Shown here piece after piece: positions 11,844 through 24,552 of a stretch of 64,000 nt of DNA. This DNA comes from Xestospongia bergquistia (taxonomy: Eukaryota > Porifera > Demospongiae > Haplosclerida > Petrosiidae). Position 1 is the first letter of the stretch. Each line of letters opens with the position of its first letter. The stretch spans positions 15,491,349 through 15,555,348 of the forward strand of contig OZ014412.1 of assembly GCA_963965975.1 (NCBI GenBank), given 5' to 3'. Below the pieces are notes generated by a model. That model did not search any database. It saw nothing but the letters and a program-made list of their open reading frames with translations, and was not told the DNA's origin. Position numbers and translations under genes: made by a program.

Positions 11844-12788
11844 GCATAAAGAAGTCATAGTAATGCATGTAACAAGTGCTTGCATTCAGGGCTATGGGCC
11901 ATAAGTTATTTTAATTTTACAAATGTTTATTCAAGATATGCTAGGAAGACACTCGTTGCATCCATATGTAAGCATATATGATAATCATAGCTTTCTTATC
12001 AATAAAAGTATTCAGAATAGAAAAATTAACATGAAAATTAAGCAGTCACTATAATATTGGACTCATAATAGTTTGACAAAGCTAACATGATATGTAGTTC
12101 AGGCTAATAAAATTTTATGATTTTCCCTTCATATTACAGCATCCATCAGGTGGTCCTAATATTATTTTGTACCACATGCTAACTATAAAGGTATGTTTGT
12201 TTTCATTGGGGGTTTCTATTGCTGAACTACAAGATAAGTGGGTGTGGTCAAAGATAGCAGACAAAGTGGCCCTAAGTTCAATTAGCCTCACTATTCACTA
12301 TCTACATAGCAATGTTTGTCTAAGTTTGTTATCAGTAAATCTGCATTTCTAAAATCAATAAATCTGTAATTCTGCAATACTTTTAATCTATATATAAAAA
12401 GGCCCTAAATTTTACGCTGGAATAGGAAAACTCAAATTAAAGCAGTCTGCAATGCATTCAGAAATGTAGATTGGCTACACTTTACAGCAGTTATTGTTTT
12501 CATGAAGTCTGTTGGATAACACATTGGTTGCTGCTTTATCTGTTTCCTGCAGATAGTGCTAGATCTCTAGCACCTTTAACAATATAATGTATGCCTATTT
12601 GTTGTTACCATATCACACAGTGTGATTGGCCATTTGTACATGTCATTGACCTTTACCATAAGCCTTCTAGGTTTGGTGTAATCTCTGTGACATACATTCA
12701 AGTACAACTGAAATTAGTATATGTTTTAAACTATACTTACTTCATGTTTTAGAGGGTGGACCTTATGAAGTTTCTTTTGAAGTAGTGA
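11844..12788. other. Conserved upstream region of protease copy 1, no gene seen
   Basis: The sequence is nearly identical to 23608-24552 and close to 35944-36886. No gene is supported; a 61-codon open frame at 12167-12352 is repeated in all copies but shows no family features. Regulatory elements for the protease probably lie here, but none beyond the TATA box can be named. Confidence 0.5.
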
Positions 12789-13164
12789 TGTTTTAGTTAG
12801 CTATAACTAAACCCCTTTTAGTTTAGCCTATTTGACTTTTAATTAACTAACTATAACTAATTATATCACTGTAAAAATTAATATTTTAACAATTGCTTTG
12901 TACAGTACATGGATGGATTACTATGGAATATAGAACTCTTGAGAATTGCTCACTATGTAATTTGTTGGTATGTTGTAGTGGTACATACCAACAAATTATA
13001 CAATGAGTAATTAACATAAATTCTACATTCCATAGTAATCCACCCATGTAATGTACAAAGCAATTATTAAAATGACATGTTAATTTTTACTGTGTATAAA
13101 ATTAATGCAATAATGACAAAAACTAACTATAATTAACTATTATAGTTAGTACTGAACTAAAACA
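12789..13164. mobile_element. 376-bp foldback (hairpin) element, unit B
   Basis: The interval is one long imperfect palindrome. Its ends are TGTTTTAGTT and AACTAAAACA, and the centre is 'ttggtatg-ttgtagtggta-cataccaa' with an 11-base loop. Internal words such as 'taactaactataa', 'caattgctttgtac' and 'ggattactatgga' return as reverse complements. There is no coding capacity. It looks like a non-autonomous foldback MITE of unassigned superfamily. Confidence 0.7.
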
Positions 13165-13240
13165 ATAGACTCCTGTACTCAATAAATACATGTCATAGCT
13201 GCACAAAAGATAAACCACTTGTAAGTGATAGGTTAGCTGT

Positions 13241-14340
13241 GACGCTGAAAAAAACATTTCGTCATTTTAACTGAGGTCTTTGTTACCACCGTTTATCATT
13301 ATGATGTAAACTAAATCTAAGTTGCTAGAAGGCCAAAATTAGTGTAACTCATAAAACCAACTAGTTGCATCTACAAACGTATTTCTTTTATACCCACTTT
13401 GCTATAGTAATTTAGTGTTCTATCTAGAATTTTTCTTTGGGGGGGGGGGGGGAGAAGTTGACTTCCAATGCACTTTTAGCTTTATTAAATAATATGTTGC
13501 GAATAACTAAAGAGAATAAATAATAATTATTAATTACAGGGCTATTTTTTATTTCTTGACTTTTATGCAATTTTCGATAATCAATTCCAGTGTTTCATCT
13601 GTTAAATGCTCAGCTCCTTCAAAATACATATTCTCATTGCATGCTCTAATGTTTCTTCTCTCATCCCACTTCTCAACCTTCTTTTTATTAATTTCATGCT
13701 ACTAAATCACTGTAATTTTTTTTTGGTGGGGGGAAGTTACTGAGTTTGGGGGGGAAGCTTCCCCCACAGTAGATAAAACCCAGCAATGAATCATGGACGC
13801 TGAAAAAAACATTTCGTCATTTTAACTGAGGTCTTTGTTACCACAGTTTATCATTATGATGTAAACTAAATCTAAGTTGCTACAAGGCCAAAATTAGTGT
13901 AACTCATAAAACCAACTAGTTGCATCTACAAACGTATTTCTTTTATACCCGCTTTGCTATAGTAATTTAGTGTTCTACCTAGAATTTTTCTTTGGGGGGG
14001 GGGGGGAGAAGTTGACTTCCAATGCACTTTTAGCTTTATTAAATAATATGTTGCGAATAACTAAAGAGAATAAATAATAATTATTAATTACAGGGCTATT
14101 TTTTATTTCTTGACTTTTATGCAATTTTCGATAATCAATTCCAGTGTTTCATCTGTTAAATGCTCAGCTCCTTCAAAATACATATTCTCATTGCATGCTC
14201 TAATGTTTCTTCTCTCATCCCACTTCTCAACCTTCTTTTTATTAATTTCATGCTACTAAATCACTGTAATTTTTTTTTGGTGGGGGGAAGTTACTGAGTT
14301 TGGGGGGGAAGCTTCCCCCACAGTAGATAAAACCCAGCAA
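13241..14340. repeat. ~555-bp satellite, two tandem copies (unit B)
   Basis: Copies start at 13241 and 13796, each beginning 'gacgctgaaaaaaacattt' and ending near 'aaacccagcaa'. Each contains a G-homopolymer and a pair 'tctatctagaattttt' / 'ttttatctactgtggg' suggestive of a degenerate terminal inverted repeat. The minus strand of the core encodes a short Glu/Lys-rich open stretch (NENMYFEGAEHL), so the unit may have grown from a dead hAT-like element. Confidence 0.75.
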
Positions 14341-15600
14341 TTGAATCATGGCTTCAATTTAAGCTATAAGCAGATACTATTTCAACTGAATTAACCTAGT
14401 TAGTTAAGTTGAAATAGTATCTCTCTCTCATTCATATAGTTTCAGTTATTGGACATAAACTACAGAGAGTACATTATGGCTTAATTTGGCTTTATACATA
14501 TTGAGTTAGACCACTTTTTGAGGTAACTCAATATTGGATTTACATCATATTGATGAAACTCTAGTAACAAAGACAATGGTTGAAATGACAAAAAGCTATT
14601 TTAAGTGGATAAGTTAACTGATAACTAAAGATAGCACTATTCAATACAACCACATTATTACATTTCACCTTGGCTATATAATAAGCTATCACAATGCAAA
14701 ATGCAACCATGTGCAGGCCATGAATCAATGAGCAAGTAAGAAGTCAAGAAGTTGAAACTACAGTTATGTCTGCTATGTCAACAGGAAGACCAAAAGCAAG
14801 CCCAGTTTGGAAATAATTTGACCATGATGAAATATCAAACAATAATGTTTACAAGATTGAGAACTCAGAAAAAGTTGAATGTGGGAAGAAAATAAAAGAG
14901 AGAACATCTTCCTCAGATGTTCTCTCTTTGGTCTTTCCATTCTCCCTGCACTCTCTTTTTCCTTTTAATATATACTTCATTGAAAATGATTACTTGACTT
15001 AACCAATATACAGCTATATAGCTTGAATGCATGTATAACAGGAAGTAAATGTCCATTGTTATTATTCCTAATGTATTACCATATTGACTAAACATTCCTA
15101 ATGTATTCTCAATCTCATAGTACATCAATAATTAAAACAGTATAAAGTTAATTTTCACTAAACCATCAATAATTTATTATCATGATCAAATCTTTATAGC
15201 CATGTAAAATTAATTAACCAGTCAATTTTTAAAGTGGTACTAACAATAGCAATTATAATAGCATCAAAAAATACTAGAAGGGAGTATTAAGACATTCCAA
15301 TTATTTAGATCTGTCACCTGTTTATAATATCAGTGGAGGGTGGAGCATGTAAATATTCAAAGTATGTAAGGTCTGGTTCATCAATGTCTTCCTGATAACA
15401 TTGTTTACATGAATAATGACACAGAGAGTCAGCATTTACTTGCTTCTGTCCTAGACAGTGTTTAACTTCAAACTCATATTCAGACAGTGTCTACATTCAT
15501 CAACTAAATGTGACAACGTGTCTCCTCTCAAATAAGCATCCTATTTTGGAGATCACGGTCCTTTGCATTATGGAAGTCAAGACCTTTTGACCAAAATTGT
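14341..15600. other. No functional gene; shared unit sequence
   Basis: The stretch is nearly identical to 26665-27925 and related to 37973-39190. It holds the BED-finger scrap at 14766-14913 and nothing else I can support. Confidence 0.5.
14766..14913 (+). mobile_element. BED-finger transposase scrap (unit B)
   Basis: Plus-strand reading gives MSAMSTGRPKASPVWK followed by a stop; the unit D copy (38398) reads WKYF at this point, a BED zinc-finger signature, then HDEISNNNV and ECGKKIK. The 3' end is a 14-base hairpin (AAAGAGAGAACATC ... GATGTTCTCTCTTT). It is a dead N-terminal fragment of an hAT-like transposase. Confidence 0.5.
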
Positions 15601-16045
15601 TTTCTCAGTGTACACAATGACCAGCTGTAAGAATGGTTGTCTTCAATAAAAGTAATAGTACACCTTGTACCAATTTGTACAAATTTTTACATTTACCAAT
15701 TACCTTATATGGTAATTACCATATGAGGTAATTGGTAAATGTATCAATTTGTAACCTTGAAACAACAGTCAGGAGTAAAAACCTTCCTATTATTATGTAA
15801 AGTATCTTTTAATTTAGTCAAGAGGTTGTTCTCACCAAACACATCATTACCATCAACAAAATCTTCAGAATCAATTAGATTATCAACAACACTTTCATCA
15901 ATAGTATCTTTGTCAACCTGCTGCTACCATAATAGACAAGACCAATCTCTTTTGCAGTTGTCTGCTCTGCTGACCAAGTGAATCTTTGCAATGAAACCAG
16001 TAACACTGATCATAAAGAAAGGAGCATTACATTTATAGTGATACA
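15600..16045 (-). pseudogene. Decayed second-subfamily protease relic (unit B)
   Basis: Read on the minus strand, 16040 to 15754 gives a weak signal-peptide-like start, an acidic stretch (DKDTIDESVVDNLIDSEDF) and NNRKVFTPD, which resembles the activation site KRRVFGPD of the broken gene at 40319-41120. A 76-base palindrome then interrupts it, after which 15608-15645 reads ILTAGHCVH, the catalytic-histidine motif. The rest of the catalytic domain is absent. Confidence 0.55.
15678..15753. repeat. 76-bp near-perfect palindrome
   Basis: The arms pair around 'ggtaattacc': the left arm contains 'tttaccaattacc' and the right arm 'ggtaattggtaaa'. It splits the protease relic between its activation site and histidine motif, so it is probably a tiny foldback insertion. 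Unit C has the same palindrome at 28004-28079. Confidence 0.65.
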
Positions 16046-16430
16046 GGGAATAATAATAGAACTGATACAACAAGACACATAGTCATGACACGACTTGATT
16101 GTTACGTAAGTAATATCAGAGCTTCACTGACATTTTGTTGGCCAAGCCTGAGTGAGCCAAACACTTGATGGTAGTTAAAATCTGTCTGTCTACTGTCTGT
16201 TTGTCCCCAGGAGGACATCCAAGGATGTGTGTGCATCATCACATATACTATATTTATGGTCTAAATCCCATACGATTATTATGACAACTAGCTGCAGATA
16301 CCAGTACTGCAGTAAACAATGAGAAGACTAAAGGAAAAGAAGCAGAAAGATTTTTAGAGAAAAGGAGGAAAGACTCACAACTTATAGACAGAGAAGAGTA
16401 AGCAGAGATAGTAGAAGGAAGACAAGAAAA

Positions 16431-16790
16431 GATTGTCAATGAGAGACAAAGTTAAGGGAGCAGAAGGTAGGGAAAAAGGTTTGTGAGAGACAGAGAAAGA
16501 CAAAGAGAACAAAGAGAAGCAGGAGCATTTGAAGGAAGACAAGAAAGGATTGTCAATGAGAGACAAAGTTAAGGAAGCAGAAGGTAGGGAAAAAGGCTTG
16601 TGAGAGACAGAGAAAGACAAAGAGAATAAAGAGAAGCAGAAGCATTTGAAGGAAGACAAGAAAGGATTGTCAATGAGAGACAAAGTTAAGGGAGCATAAG
16701 GTAGGGAAAAAGGTTTGTGAGAGACAGAGAAAGACAAAGAGAATAAAGAGAAGCAGGAGCATTTGAAGGAAGACAAGAAAGGCTTGCTAA
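16431..16790. repeat. 117-bp purine-rich minisatellite, three units (unit B)
   Basis: The word 'gattgtcaatgagagac' recurs at 16431, 16548 and 16665, exactly 117 bases apart. Because 117 is a multiple of three, the minus strand carries a long repetitive Ser/Leu/Phe frame (16375-16878). I treat that as a composition artefact, since neither frame has a recognisable domain. Confidence 0.75.
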
Positions 16791-17049
16791 CAAAAGACAA
16801 TGATGAAATAAACAAAGAGAAACAGAGAAAAAATTGAGACTTGCTAAAGACAGACAGAGACCAATAGAATGAATACAAGCAGACAGTATAGGTAAAAGAT
16901 AAGAAAGGCTAGTGAGACAAAGACAGAGACCTACCAATGAATGTATTAAAGAGAGACATACATGGAGTGCGATATGATAAAATAGTGATAATGGCTTCAT
17001 GAAAACTAGCAGCATTTCAAACAACTCTAAACTTTTCATTCAGACATGG

Positions 17050-20000
17050 AGTCATTGTATTTTGTAACTTGAATCTTTTCCATCTATTACATTGGTACTA
17101 TATACTATGGAATATTGTTAATGTTTACATGATTTAATGATCCTACAATTTCCCTGTTTATATATGAAGTTAAACTAACTTAAAAAGTTATAACTATCAA
17201 GTATCATGTGATGTAGGTGTGACTAGCCATTTGAAAACAGTAATGGGTCTATGGAAAAGAGCTTTACATAAAGACAAAAAAAAACAGATAAGGTAACCTG
17301 TAGTCATGTATATTAGAGTCTATATATAATGCTTTAATATGAGGTTTTTGGTAAGTAAAGTATCATTGTCCTTAAGTTGTCTAAATACTATACATAGTGG
17401 CTCAATCATCTACTAGATGCTAATTTAGACATTGCCATTATACAAGTAATAGAGATCAAAAGATCAAACATATAACTTGAGCAGTAACATTTCCTTAATT
17501 TATAATTTAATTTTGTTTTAGTAATTATTATTAAATAAAAGTAATGATAAATGAATTTGTCACAACACTGTGTCGAGTCATTGCCTATTGAAGTCACTAA
17601 ACTGCCCTATTTATATACCAGTGATATGATAAACTTTTGACTGCCCTTCTTATTTAAAAATACTATTAGCATAATAGTTACATTTACACAACTAGTTGTC
17701 TAGATATGATCACAGTTTTGCTTAGGTAAGGGTATTTCAATGATCCTTATATAATAGACTTTATTATGCCTCAAATAACATTTTTAAAGCCATGTTTGTA
17801 TCTTTCTTCCTTAATGATTAGTTATAGTAGTCTCGTTCCCAGACATCCATTCACTAATGATTAGCAAGTGGACGTCTTGGGATAAGACTATAGCTACAGG
17901 TTTAATTGAGTTTAGTTGAAATTTTAATCTGATGACATCATTGTCCTGTATATGACCTTTTTACTAACTACCAAATTCCTGTTGTTATAATATTAAAATT
18001 ACTTAGCAAAAAATGACCTTTGCACAATTAAAGAAACTTGAAAGTTACTTTGTGTTGTATAAAATAACATAAGAAGTAATAGTTTATACATATTGTTATA
18101 TCAAGTAGGAATCATAGACATGTTTGCCTCTATATTTTTATGGCTCTCTCATAGACAACTTAAGTCTACAAGTTTATGACTATTATTAAAAACTAATAGA
18201 TTTAAATATAGGAGTCTATTCATTTACTTCACTACATAAAATATCATTAAATGACCATATAAAATGATTTTATTGAAGTTGAATCACTTAGGGTACATTG
18301 CCACAGGAACTAGAAGTACATGTCAACATATTGTGGTTTTACATTATACTTGTCATTTGCCATATTATATTAGTGCAGTATCAATTTGGTAAGTCTCTGG
18401 TTTGGTTGGAAATAAACATGTGTTAAGTCAACATACTATCAATTTAGGAAACCTAATATTTCAATGACCTAGTCTTATCATCTCCCCATAGTACAAGGAT
18501 GACTCTAAAATGAATTTAGTGATAAACCTTAATATCTATTGTAGGCTTTCTACTAAAAAAACATCTCTCCCACATGTTATGACTAATAGAACTTACTATA
18601 ATTTGTTTAACATAGCCAATGTACACCTGTTGTAGTATTTAAACCCATTTATTGGAAATAACTGAACTTTAGTTATGAAGCTCACTGTTGCCCTTCATTT
18701 TGCTATTACACTGCCATTACATGTGCTACAGGAATTACCCAGATATAAACATGTGCTGTGTTTATAATATAAACAACATGTAGTTGATTTTTCAAACATT
18801 ATAATATTGGCACTATATAGCCAACTTACTTAAGTCTTTATTAGCGTAAGAAAAGGCCACATTTCCAATTTTTAGTGGAACAACCTAAGGCTCTATTTTT
18901 TTAAAAAACTATCAGAACCTAATTTCAATGAGATATTTTTCAAACCCTAACTTTACAGCTCTGATTAAATATCTATGTGTGTAATAATTTACATGTAACA
19001 CTGCCTTATTTTAATATTTATTAACATAAACAAAAGAACATATCTTGGCTCTGAGAGATACAATGAGCCAGAACCTTAATTTCTCCATGTTAATTAATTG
19101 TAATGTAATGGACTATTTTCCTGGTTTGCGAATTACTTGGAAGATCTGTTTGTGAATTCATACTATTAGAAGTTACTCATTGCCATAATTGCACTACTAG
19201 GACTATTCCTTCGAAGTTATGATAACAGTAGTATTAAATTTTTATCTACATTTCGTTCTATTTTATAATGCCAACGATATAAATGAATATTCACATGCAA
19301 TGAGTTATGTTATGTTTCACTAACTACACTACTTTCTACTACTAAAAGTGTTAATCTCGTTGAGGATATATTTATCAGACACTTGTAAGATAAAGATATT
19401 AACTTACCTCAATATGTACATGCAATAAGTCTCAGTGAATTGTTAAGTGACACTGGTTTACTATAGCCATTTGTGATTGTAGTTCTAACAATTAATTGAT
19501 TTAAAGTATGATTTGTGGTAGACTAAATATAGGTAAGCTTGTCAGATTATAAAATATAATATCTAAAATGAGAAAATAGTATACTATAAACAAAACAAAT
19601 GCTAATTGTACAGGCACTCATATTATGGTTGACATGTGTTACAAAATATCTATGCATAGTGATATACTTTGAGTACAAGGCAATGAACTAAAGTAGGTAT
19701 ATTATACTGTTAAGTTAATATATAGCATAGTTTATTAGAGTAAGTATTATAGAATAGAACTAATGCCTAAACATAATATATAACTTAGTTTCTTCCATGA
19801 TAACTATTTTGTTCAATTTTATATAATCATCATGTTACATTTACTATGTTACTAGTAATGTTTATATTCTGAGAATCCACATGTGTTCCTTCATATGTTA
19901 ATTTGTGTCTGTATGTACTCTGTTATACATTAGAGGTAATGTAACATGAAACTCTATAGCTTAATCACTATGTATAAAGTAATTACTGATAATTGTCTTT

Positions 20001-22288
20001 ACAATTTGTGAAGTCATATTAGTCACTATACATTCCTTTGTAAGAGTTTAGTTGGTACACTAAAGATACACTGAACTAATATAACTAGGGCTACCTTTAT
20101 CTTATATTATATTACACTTATAAAAATGTCCAGGTGTTATACTTAAAAATGGATTGTGTCATTTTCAACTGAGGCCTTGGTTACCATGGTTATATACTAA
20201 AGATACACTGAACTCAATACTGAATTATATAAACTTTATACTGAATTACTACAAAGTCAAAACTATAGTCTAACTATATATGTATAAAGCTACCTTTAAC
20301 TCTTAGTTGGTTTAATACATATTGAGATATAATACTATAGGTTTGGCTTTTTGATATCTCTATTATGGACACCAATGCTTCAATTGCAATGACACAACAC
20401 TTTTTTAAGTGTATAGCTACAAGGTACAATGTATATTTACCTATGTTCTTATGTACATGTAGGAAGTATGGTATTTACTCTCTCATTAAAACCTTGTAAC
20501 TGATAGATACTTGGTATATTGTGATTATTTGATATACTGTTGAAAGTGGATATGGTATACTCATGTATTAGTTGTGTTGCTATGGCATTTGCCATAAGAC
20601 GTTATGCATAGTTGTTTATTGATGGTAATGATATCATAGATTTAAAACATTCTGATTTGTTAGCCAAAAAGTAGTTTAATTCCCAAAGAATTGGACTAAA
20701 CCCACCAGATGACTTTTAATTTAAGTTAGTGGGTGTTGGCATAAGCCATTAGAATCTAAATAGAGTTATCCACAACATTAATTATTTCCTACTACATGTG
20801 GCACTAGAATCCCCTAAACATCACTAACAATTATTTCAGTGTAACCACCAAAACAAGTTAGGCTTCTTTCCCTAATACAATTGTGGTTACTTGACTATAC
20901 ATGTACAAATTACCTTTATAATATTTGGCTTACTACCTTTAATGAACATTTACACATAATAATTAGACCTTACCATACATTAGCATGTGTTGTATTTGGT
21001 CAATACATAATCGTTTGAGTCATCAAAGAGTGCATTTGCTATTATAAGGTCTACCTTTAAATACATTGTTATAATGGATACGACCTGACATTGAATACCA
21101 CATATGCTGTTAATAGTTTAATGTATTTTGTATCCATGCATCCATGAGTTGGTTAAAACAATATCTTTTCCTAATCAATAACTTTGAGAATTAAGAGTCT
21201 TCTCTAATATTATCAAATATGTCATATGTCAGCTTATGTGTGTTGCTAACAATGTTCATATTAGTAAAGCTTCCAAGTCTTGCTATTGTGCGGTTTGCCT
21301 CTCTTTGTCAGTTTTAAAGTGAGAGTTACACTTCCTCATTGAAGTTACTAAAATCCTCTAAATGTAGTCATTGACTGTTGTTATACTTATTACACAGTGA
21401 CCAGCTGTAATGATAGTCTTTTTACAAATGAAGGTTCCCGTGCAACCAATATTGATTTGTTCCACTGTCTTCCAAACAATCAAATTACTTATTTTTCTTT
21501 ATAATAATGAAACATTGTATTATAGCTTAACTAAATAAGGTGTTGTCGTGTTTGTTCATTAAAGTTTGTAAATTTAACAGGAAAGAAAGACAATAGACCA
21601 CACACTTAATGGTTTATATGTTATGGCAGTACTGATGTATCTAATTGACTGACTATAGTAGTAATTATTTTGACATGACCAATATTCTTAGGATTATACA
21701 ACCTTTATTACTCTTTCATTTACTTAGAAAGCCTACTGTAAATGTGTCACTGCAAATCACTTGAGAGAGAACATACAAAGATTTTGAGAAAGAACAAACA
21801 AATCCGTTTATTCAACTTCTACAGCTTTAAACAATTACTTGTTTGCTAAATAACTCTGTACTAACTGTTTTTATTGATACCTTTTTTATTGATAGTTAAT
21901 ATGATGAACATTGAAGTAGAGTTGGGTTTGTCAGTATACGTAGTCCTCACAAGTAACTATACTTGCCTACAAGAAGTTAGAACCATCTCTGTCTGCAACA
22001 GTAGATGTTAATAGTAGACCAAGTTCTTGCACTTGTGTGAACCTTTACAAGTGCATCTTGTTCCAGTTACTATCTCTCTTTTTTACATCACATATTTACA
22101 AAATATACTTAGTTTGTACTATATTGGAAGTTGTCTTAAGAATGAACTTTTTTGAAAACATATCAGAATGCAAAAATTCCACTACATGAAAAAAAGGAAA
22201 CTACCAATAATAAAAATGGTGTAAAACAACATTGTAATTGTGATGTTATACACTAGGCCTAATTGAGTTCAATGCCAATATTAGGCAT
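17050..22288. repeat. Intergenic part of unit B, duplicated in unit C
   Basis: No gene is seen. The stretch is collinear and close to identical with 29376-34624, differing by scattered substitutions (for example around 17398-17440 versus 29722-29765). It carries one protease crumb at 21393-21477. Confidence 0.6.
21393..21477 (-). pseudogene. Protease crumb with histidine motif (unit B)
   Basis: Minus-strand reading gives INIGCTGTFICKKTIITAGHC, equivalent to IDIGCTGTF...TILTAGHC in the intact genes, here about 85 bases long with nothing recognisable around it. Confidence 0.6.
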
Positions 22289-23530
22289 TTAATAACCACG
22301 ATAGTAACGGATCCAGCTTTGGAGGTGATTAAAAACTGAACGTGTGATAAGAGGTCCTCCATTAAAAAGTGTGGTAGTTCCTCTGTAGTAAGCATATGCG
22401 ACAATACCATATATGATACGTTTAGTACGACCGTAACGGAAGTAAGCATAGGCACCAGCACCACTTGTTCCACCAGCTATATCGCATGGGAATCTCATCA
22501 TTCGTCCACCGTTGAAGAAACCAGATATTCGGCAGTTAGAGTGCCACATACACCTTCGTGGTTTGTCACCAGGATAACCATTTATATAAATGTAGTACCT
22601 TGGCATTGGGTAGCGCCATCCAAAGGCCATCCAGTTGTTATAATAAGTATATGTGATTATTATTGCAACATCATAATGTTGATAACGGTAACGATACCAT
22701 CCATAATAGGTGACAGCTCGATGCCAGTTGTAGTAAACTCCTCTGTTTGGGTCACAATTCTTTTGACGACGAAATTGTAGACGGCTGTACCATCCACTTG
22801 GACTGTTATTACCTCTATGTACACAGTGACCAGCTGTCAGGATGGTCCTGCCACGAACGAATGTTCCGGTGCAGCCAATATCAATTCTACCCATTGTCCT
22901 CCAAGGATAACTTCTAAGATAAGAATATGGTACTCTTACACGAGTATCAGGTGGAATAACTCCAATTGTTCGTTTCTTAATATTATGTGCTTCCTCAAGA
23001 ACATCTTCTAGATCATCAGTGTTGTCATTCTCATCAGGATCTTCCTCGCTAAAAACATCTTCCTCTTTGGTATTACTTGGACCTTCCTCTTCAGTATTAC
23101 CAGGAAGACTAGGACCTTCCTCTTCAGTATTACCAGGAAGACTAGGACCTTCCTCTTCAGTGTTACCAGGACTAATACTAGGACCTTCAGAATCTAGAGT
23201 ATCTGTATCTTCGTTAGTGCTAGGGTCTTCAGAAACAAGAGGATGAGGATGAGAAGGGTCATCACTTTTTTCTTCCGTTTGTACAGCCATCTTGTCCATC
23301 ACTTCTTTTAAAGTTCCCATTGTTTCCCATCCATCGCTAGTAACTGACACCCATCGTTGAGCTTGGAAATCTTCAGCTGTGCCTTCTTTTGGGTTATTTT
23401 CATTGAATTTCACAATTTCATGGGTGATGTCTTTTATTTTGGAAAAGGTTATCTTTCGTCCTTTAGTTGCATCATCTGCATAAACAGCTAGCATGCAAAA
23501 GCATGCAATGAAAAGGAGAGCACTTTGCAT
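22289..23530 (-). CDS. Secreted V8-like (S1B) serine protease, copy 2
   Basis: Single-exon gene of 413 residues, same architecture as copy 1. Signal peptide 1-18, acidic pro-region to KKR at 185-187, catalytic domain 188-413. The triad is His235, Asp287 (YDVAI) and Ser356 (GGTSGAG). The pro-region has one SDDPSHPHP and three GNTEEE repeats plus an NTKEE variant, where copy 1 has two of each; this accounts for the different length. Mature-domain differences from copy 1 include RVRVPYSYL, RQKNCDPNRG and GRTKRI. There is no Glu after the KKR site. A TATA box lies at the conserved distance upstream. The gene sits in a unit almost identical to unit B, so recent duplication or gene conversion is likely. 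Confidence 0.9.
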   Translation of the reverse strand: MQSALLFIACFCMLAVYADDATKGRKITFSKIKDITHEIVKFNENNPKEGTAEDFQAQRWVSVTSDGWETMGTLKEVMDKMAVQTEEKSDDPSHPHPLVSEDPSTNEDTDTLDSEGPSISPGNTEEEGPSLPGNTEEEGPSLPGNTEEEGPSNTKEEDVFSEEDPDENDNTDDLEDVLEEAHNIKKRTIGVIPPDTRVRVPYSYLRSYPWRTMGRIDIGCTGTFVRGRTILTAGHCVHRGNNSPSGWYSRLQFRRQKNCDPNRGVYYNWHRAVTYYGWYRYRYQHYDVAIIITYTYYNNWMAFGWRYPMPRYYIYINGYPGDKPRRCMWHSNCRISGFFNGGRMMRFPCDIAGGTSGAGAYAYFRYGRTKRIIYGIVAYAYYRGTTTLFNGGPLITRSVFNHLQSWIRYYRGY

Positions 23531-23600
23531 TGTAAATCCACAAAAAGAGACTAAATCTGGTTTGCTGGATTTGTCTGCAGTAAAGCTGCAAATGCCTCAC

Positions 23601-23607
23601 TTTTATA
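23601..23607 (-). promoter_or_regulatory. TATA box of protease copy 2
   Basis: TATAAAA on the minus strand, 71 bases upstream of the start codon, identical in context to copy 1. Confidence 0.65.
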
Positions 23608-24552
23608 GCATAAAGAAGTCATAGTAATGCATGTAACAAGTGCTTGCATTCAGGGCTATGGGCCATAAGTTATTTTAATTTTACAAATGTTTATTCAAGA
23701 TATGCTAGGAAGACACTCGTTGCATCCATATGTAAGCATATATGATAATCATAGCTTTCTTATCAATAAAAGTATTCAGAATAGAAAAATTAACATGAAA
23801 ATTAAGCAGTCACTATAATATTGGACTCATAATAGTTTGACAAAGCTAACATGATATGTAGTTCAGGCTAATAAAATTTTATGATTTTCCCTTCATATTA
23901 CAGCATCCATCAGGTGGTCCTAATATTATTTTGTACCACATGCTAACTATAAAGGTATGTTTGTTTTCATTGGGGGTTTCTATTGCTGAACTACAAGATA
24001 AGTGGGTGTGGTCAAGGATAGCAGACAAAGTGGCCCTAAGTTCAATTAGCCTCACTATTCACTATCTACATAGCAATGTTTGTCTAAGTTTGTTATCAGT
24101 AAATCTGCATTTCTAAAATCAATAAATCTGTAATTCTGCAATACTTTTAATCTATATATAAAAAGGCCCTAAATTTTACGCTGGAATAGGAAAACTCAAA
24201 TTAAAGCAGTCTGCAATGCATTCAGAAATGTAGATTGGCTACACTTTACAGCAGTTATTGTTTTCATGAAGTCTGTTGGATAACACATTGGTTGCTGCTT
24301 TATCTGTTTCCTGCAGATAGTGCTAGATCTCTAGCACCTTTAACAATATAATGTATGCCTATTTGTTGTTACCATATCACACAGTGTGATTGGCCATTTG
24401 TACATGTCATTGACCTTTACCATAAGCCTTCTAAGTTTGGTGTAATCTCTGTGACATACATTCAAGTACAACTGAAATTAGTATATGTTTTAAACTATAC
24501 TTACTTCATGTTTTAGAGGGTGGACCTTATGAAGTTTCTTTTGAAGTAGTGA

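Larger units (their letters stand above)
10540..22288. repeat. Tandem segmental duplication unit B (~11.7 kb)
   Basis: Phased on the protease stop codon, unit B runs to the stop of copy 2. It contains one intact protease, the foldback, two satellite copies, the BED scrap, the relic, the minisatellite and about 5 kb of gene-free DNA, in the same order as unit C. The length difference from unit C is mostly one extra satellite copy in C. Confidence 0.85.

Noticed and set aside
12167-12352. 61-codon frame repeated upstream of each protease
   Set aside because: Conserved only because the whole unit is duplicated; contains no recognisable motif.
16375-16878. 167-codon Ser/Leu/Phe-rich minus-strand frame (also at 28701-29204 and 3497-3794)
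   Set aside because: It is the complement of the purine-rich 117-bp minisatellite; open because the repeat length is a multiple of three. No domain, start context or splice signal supports it.
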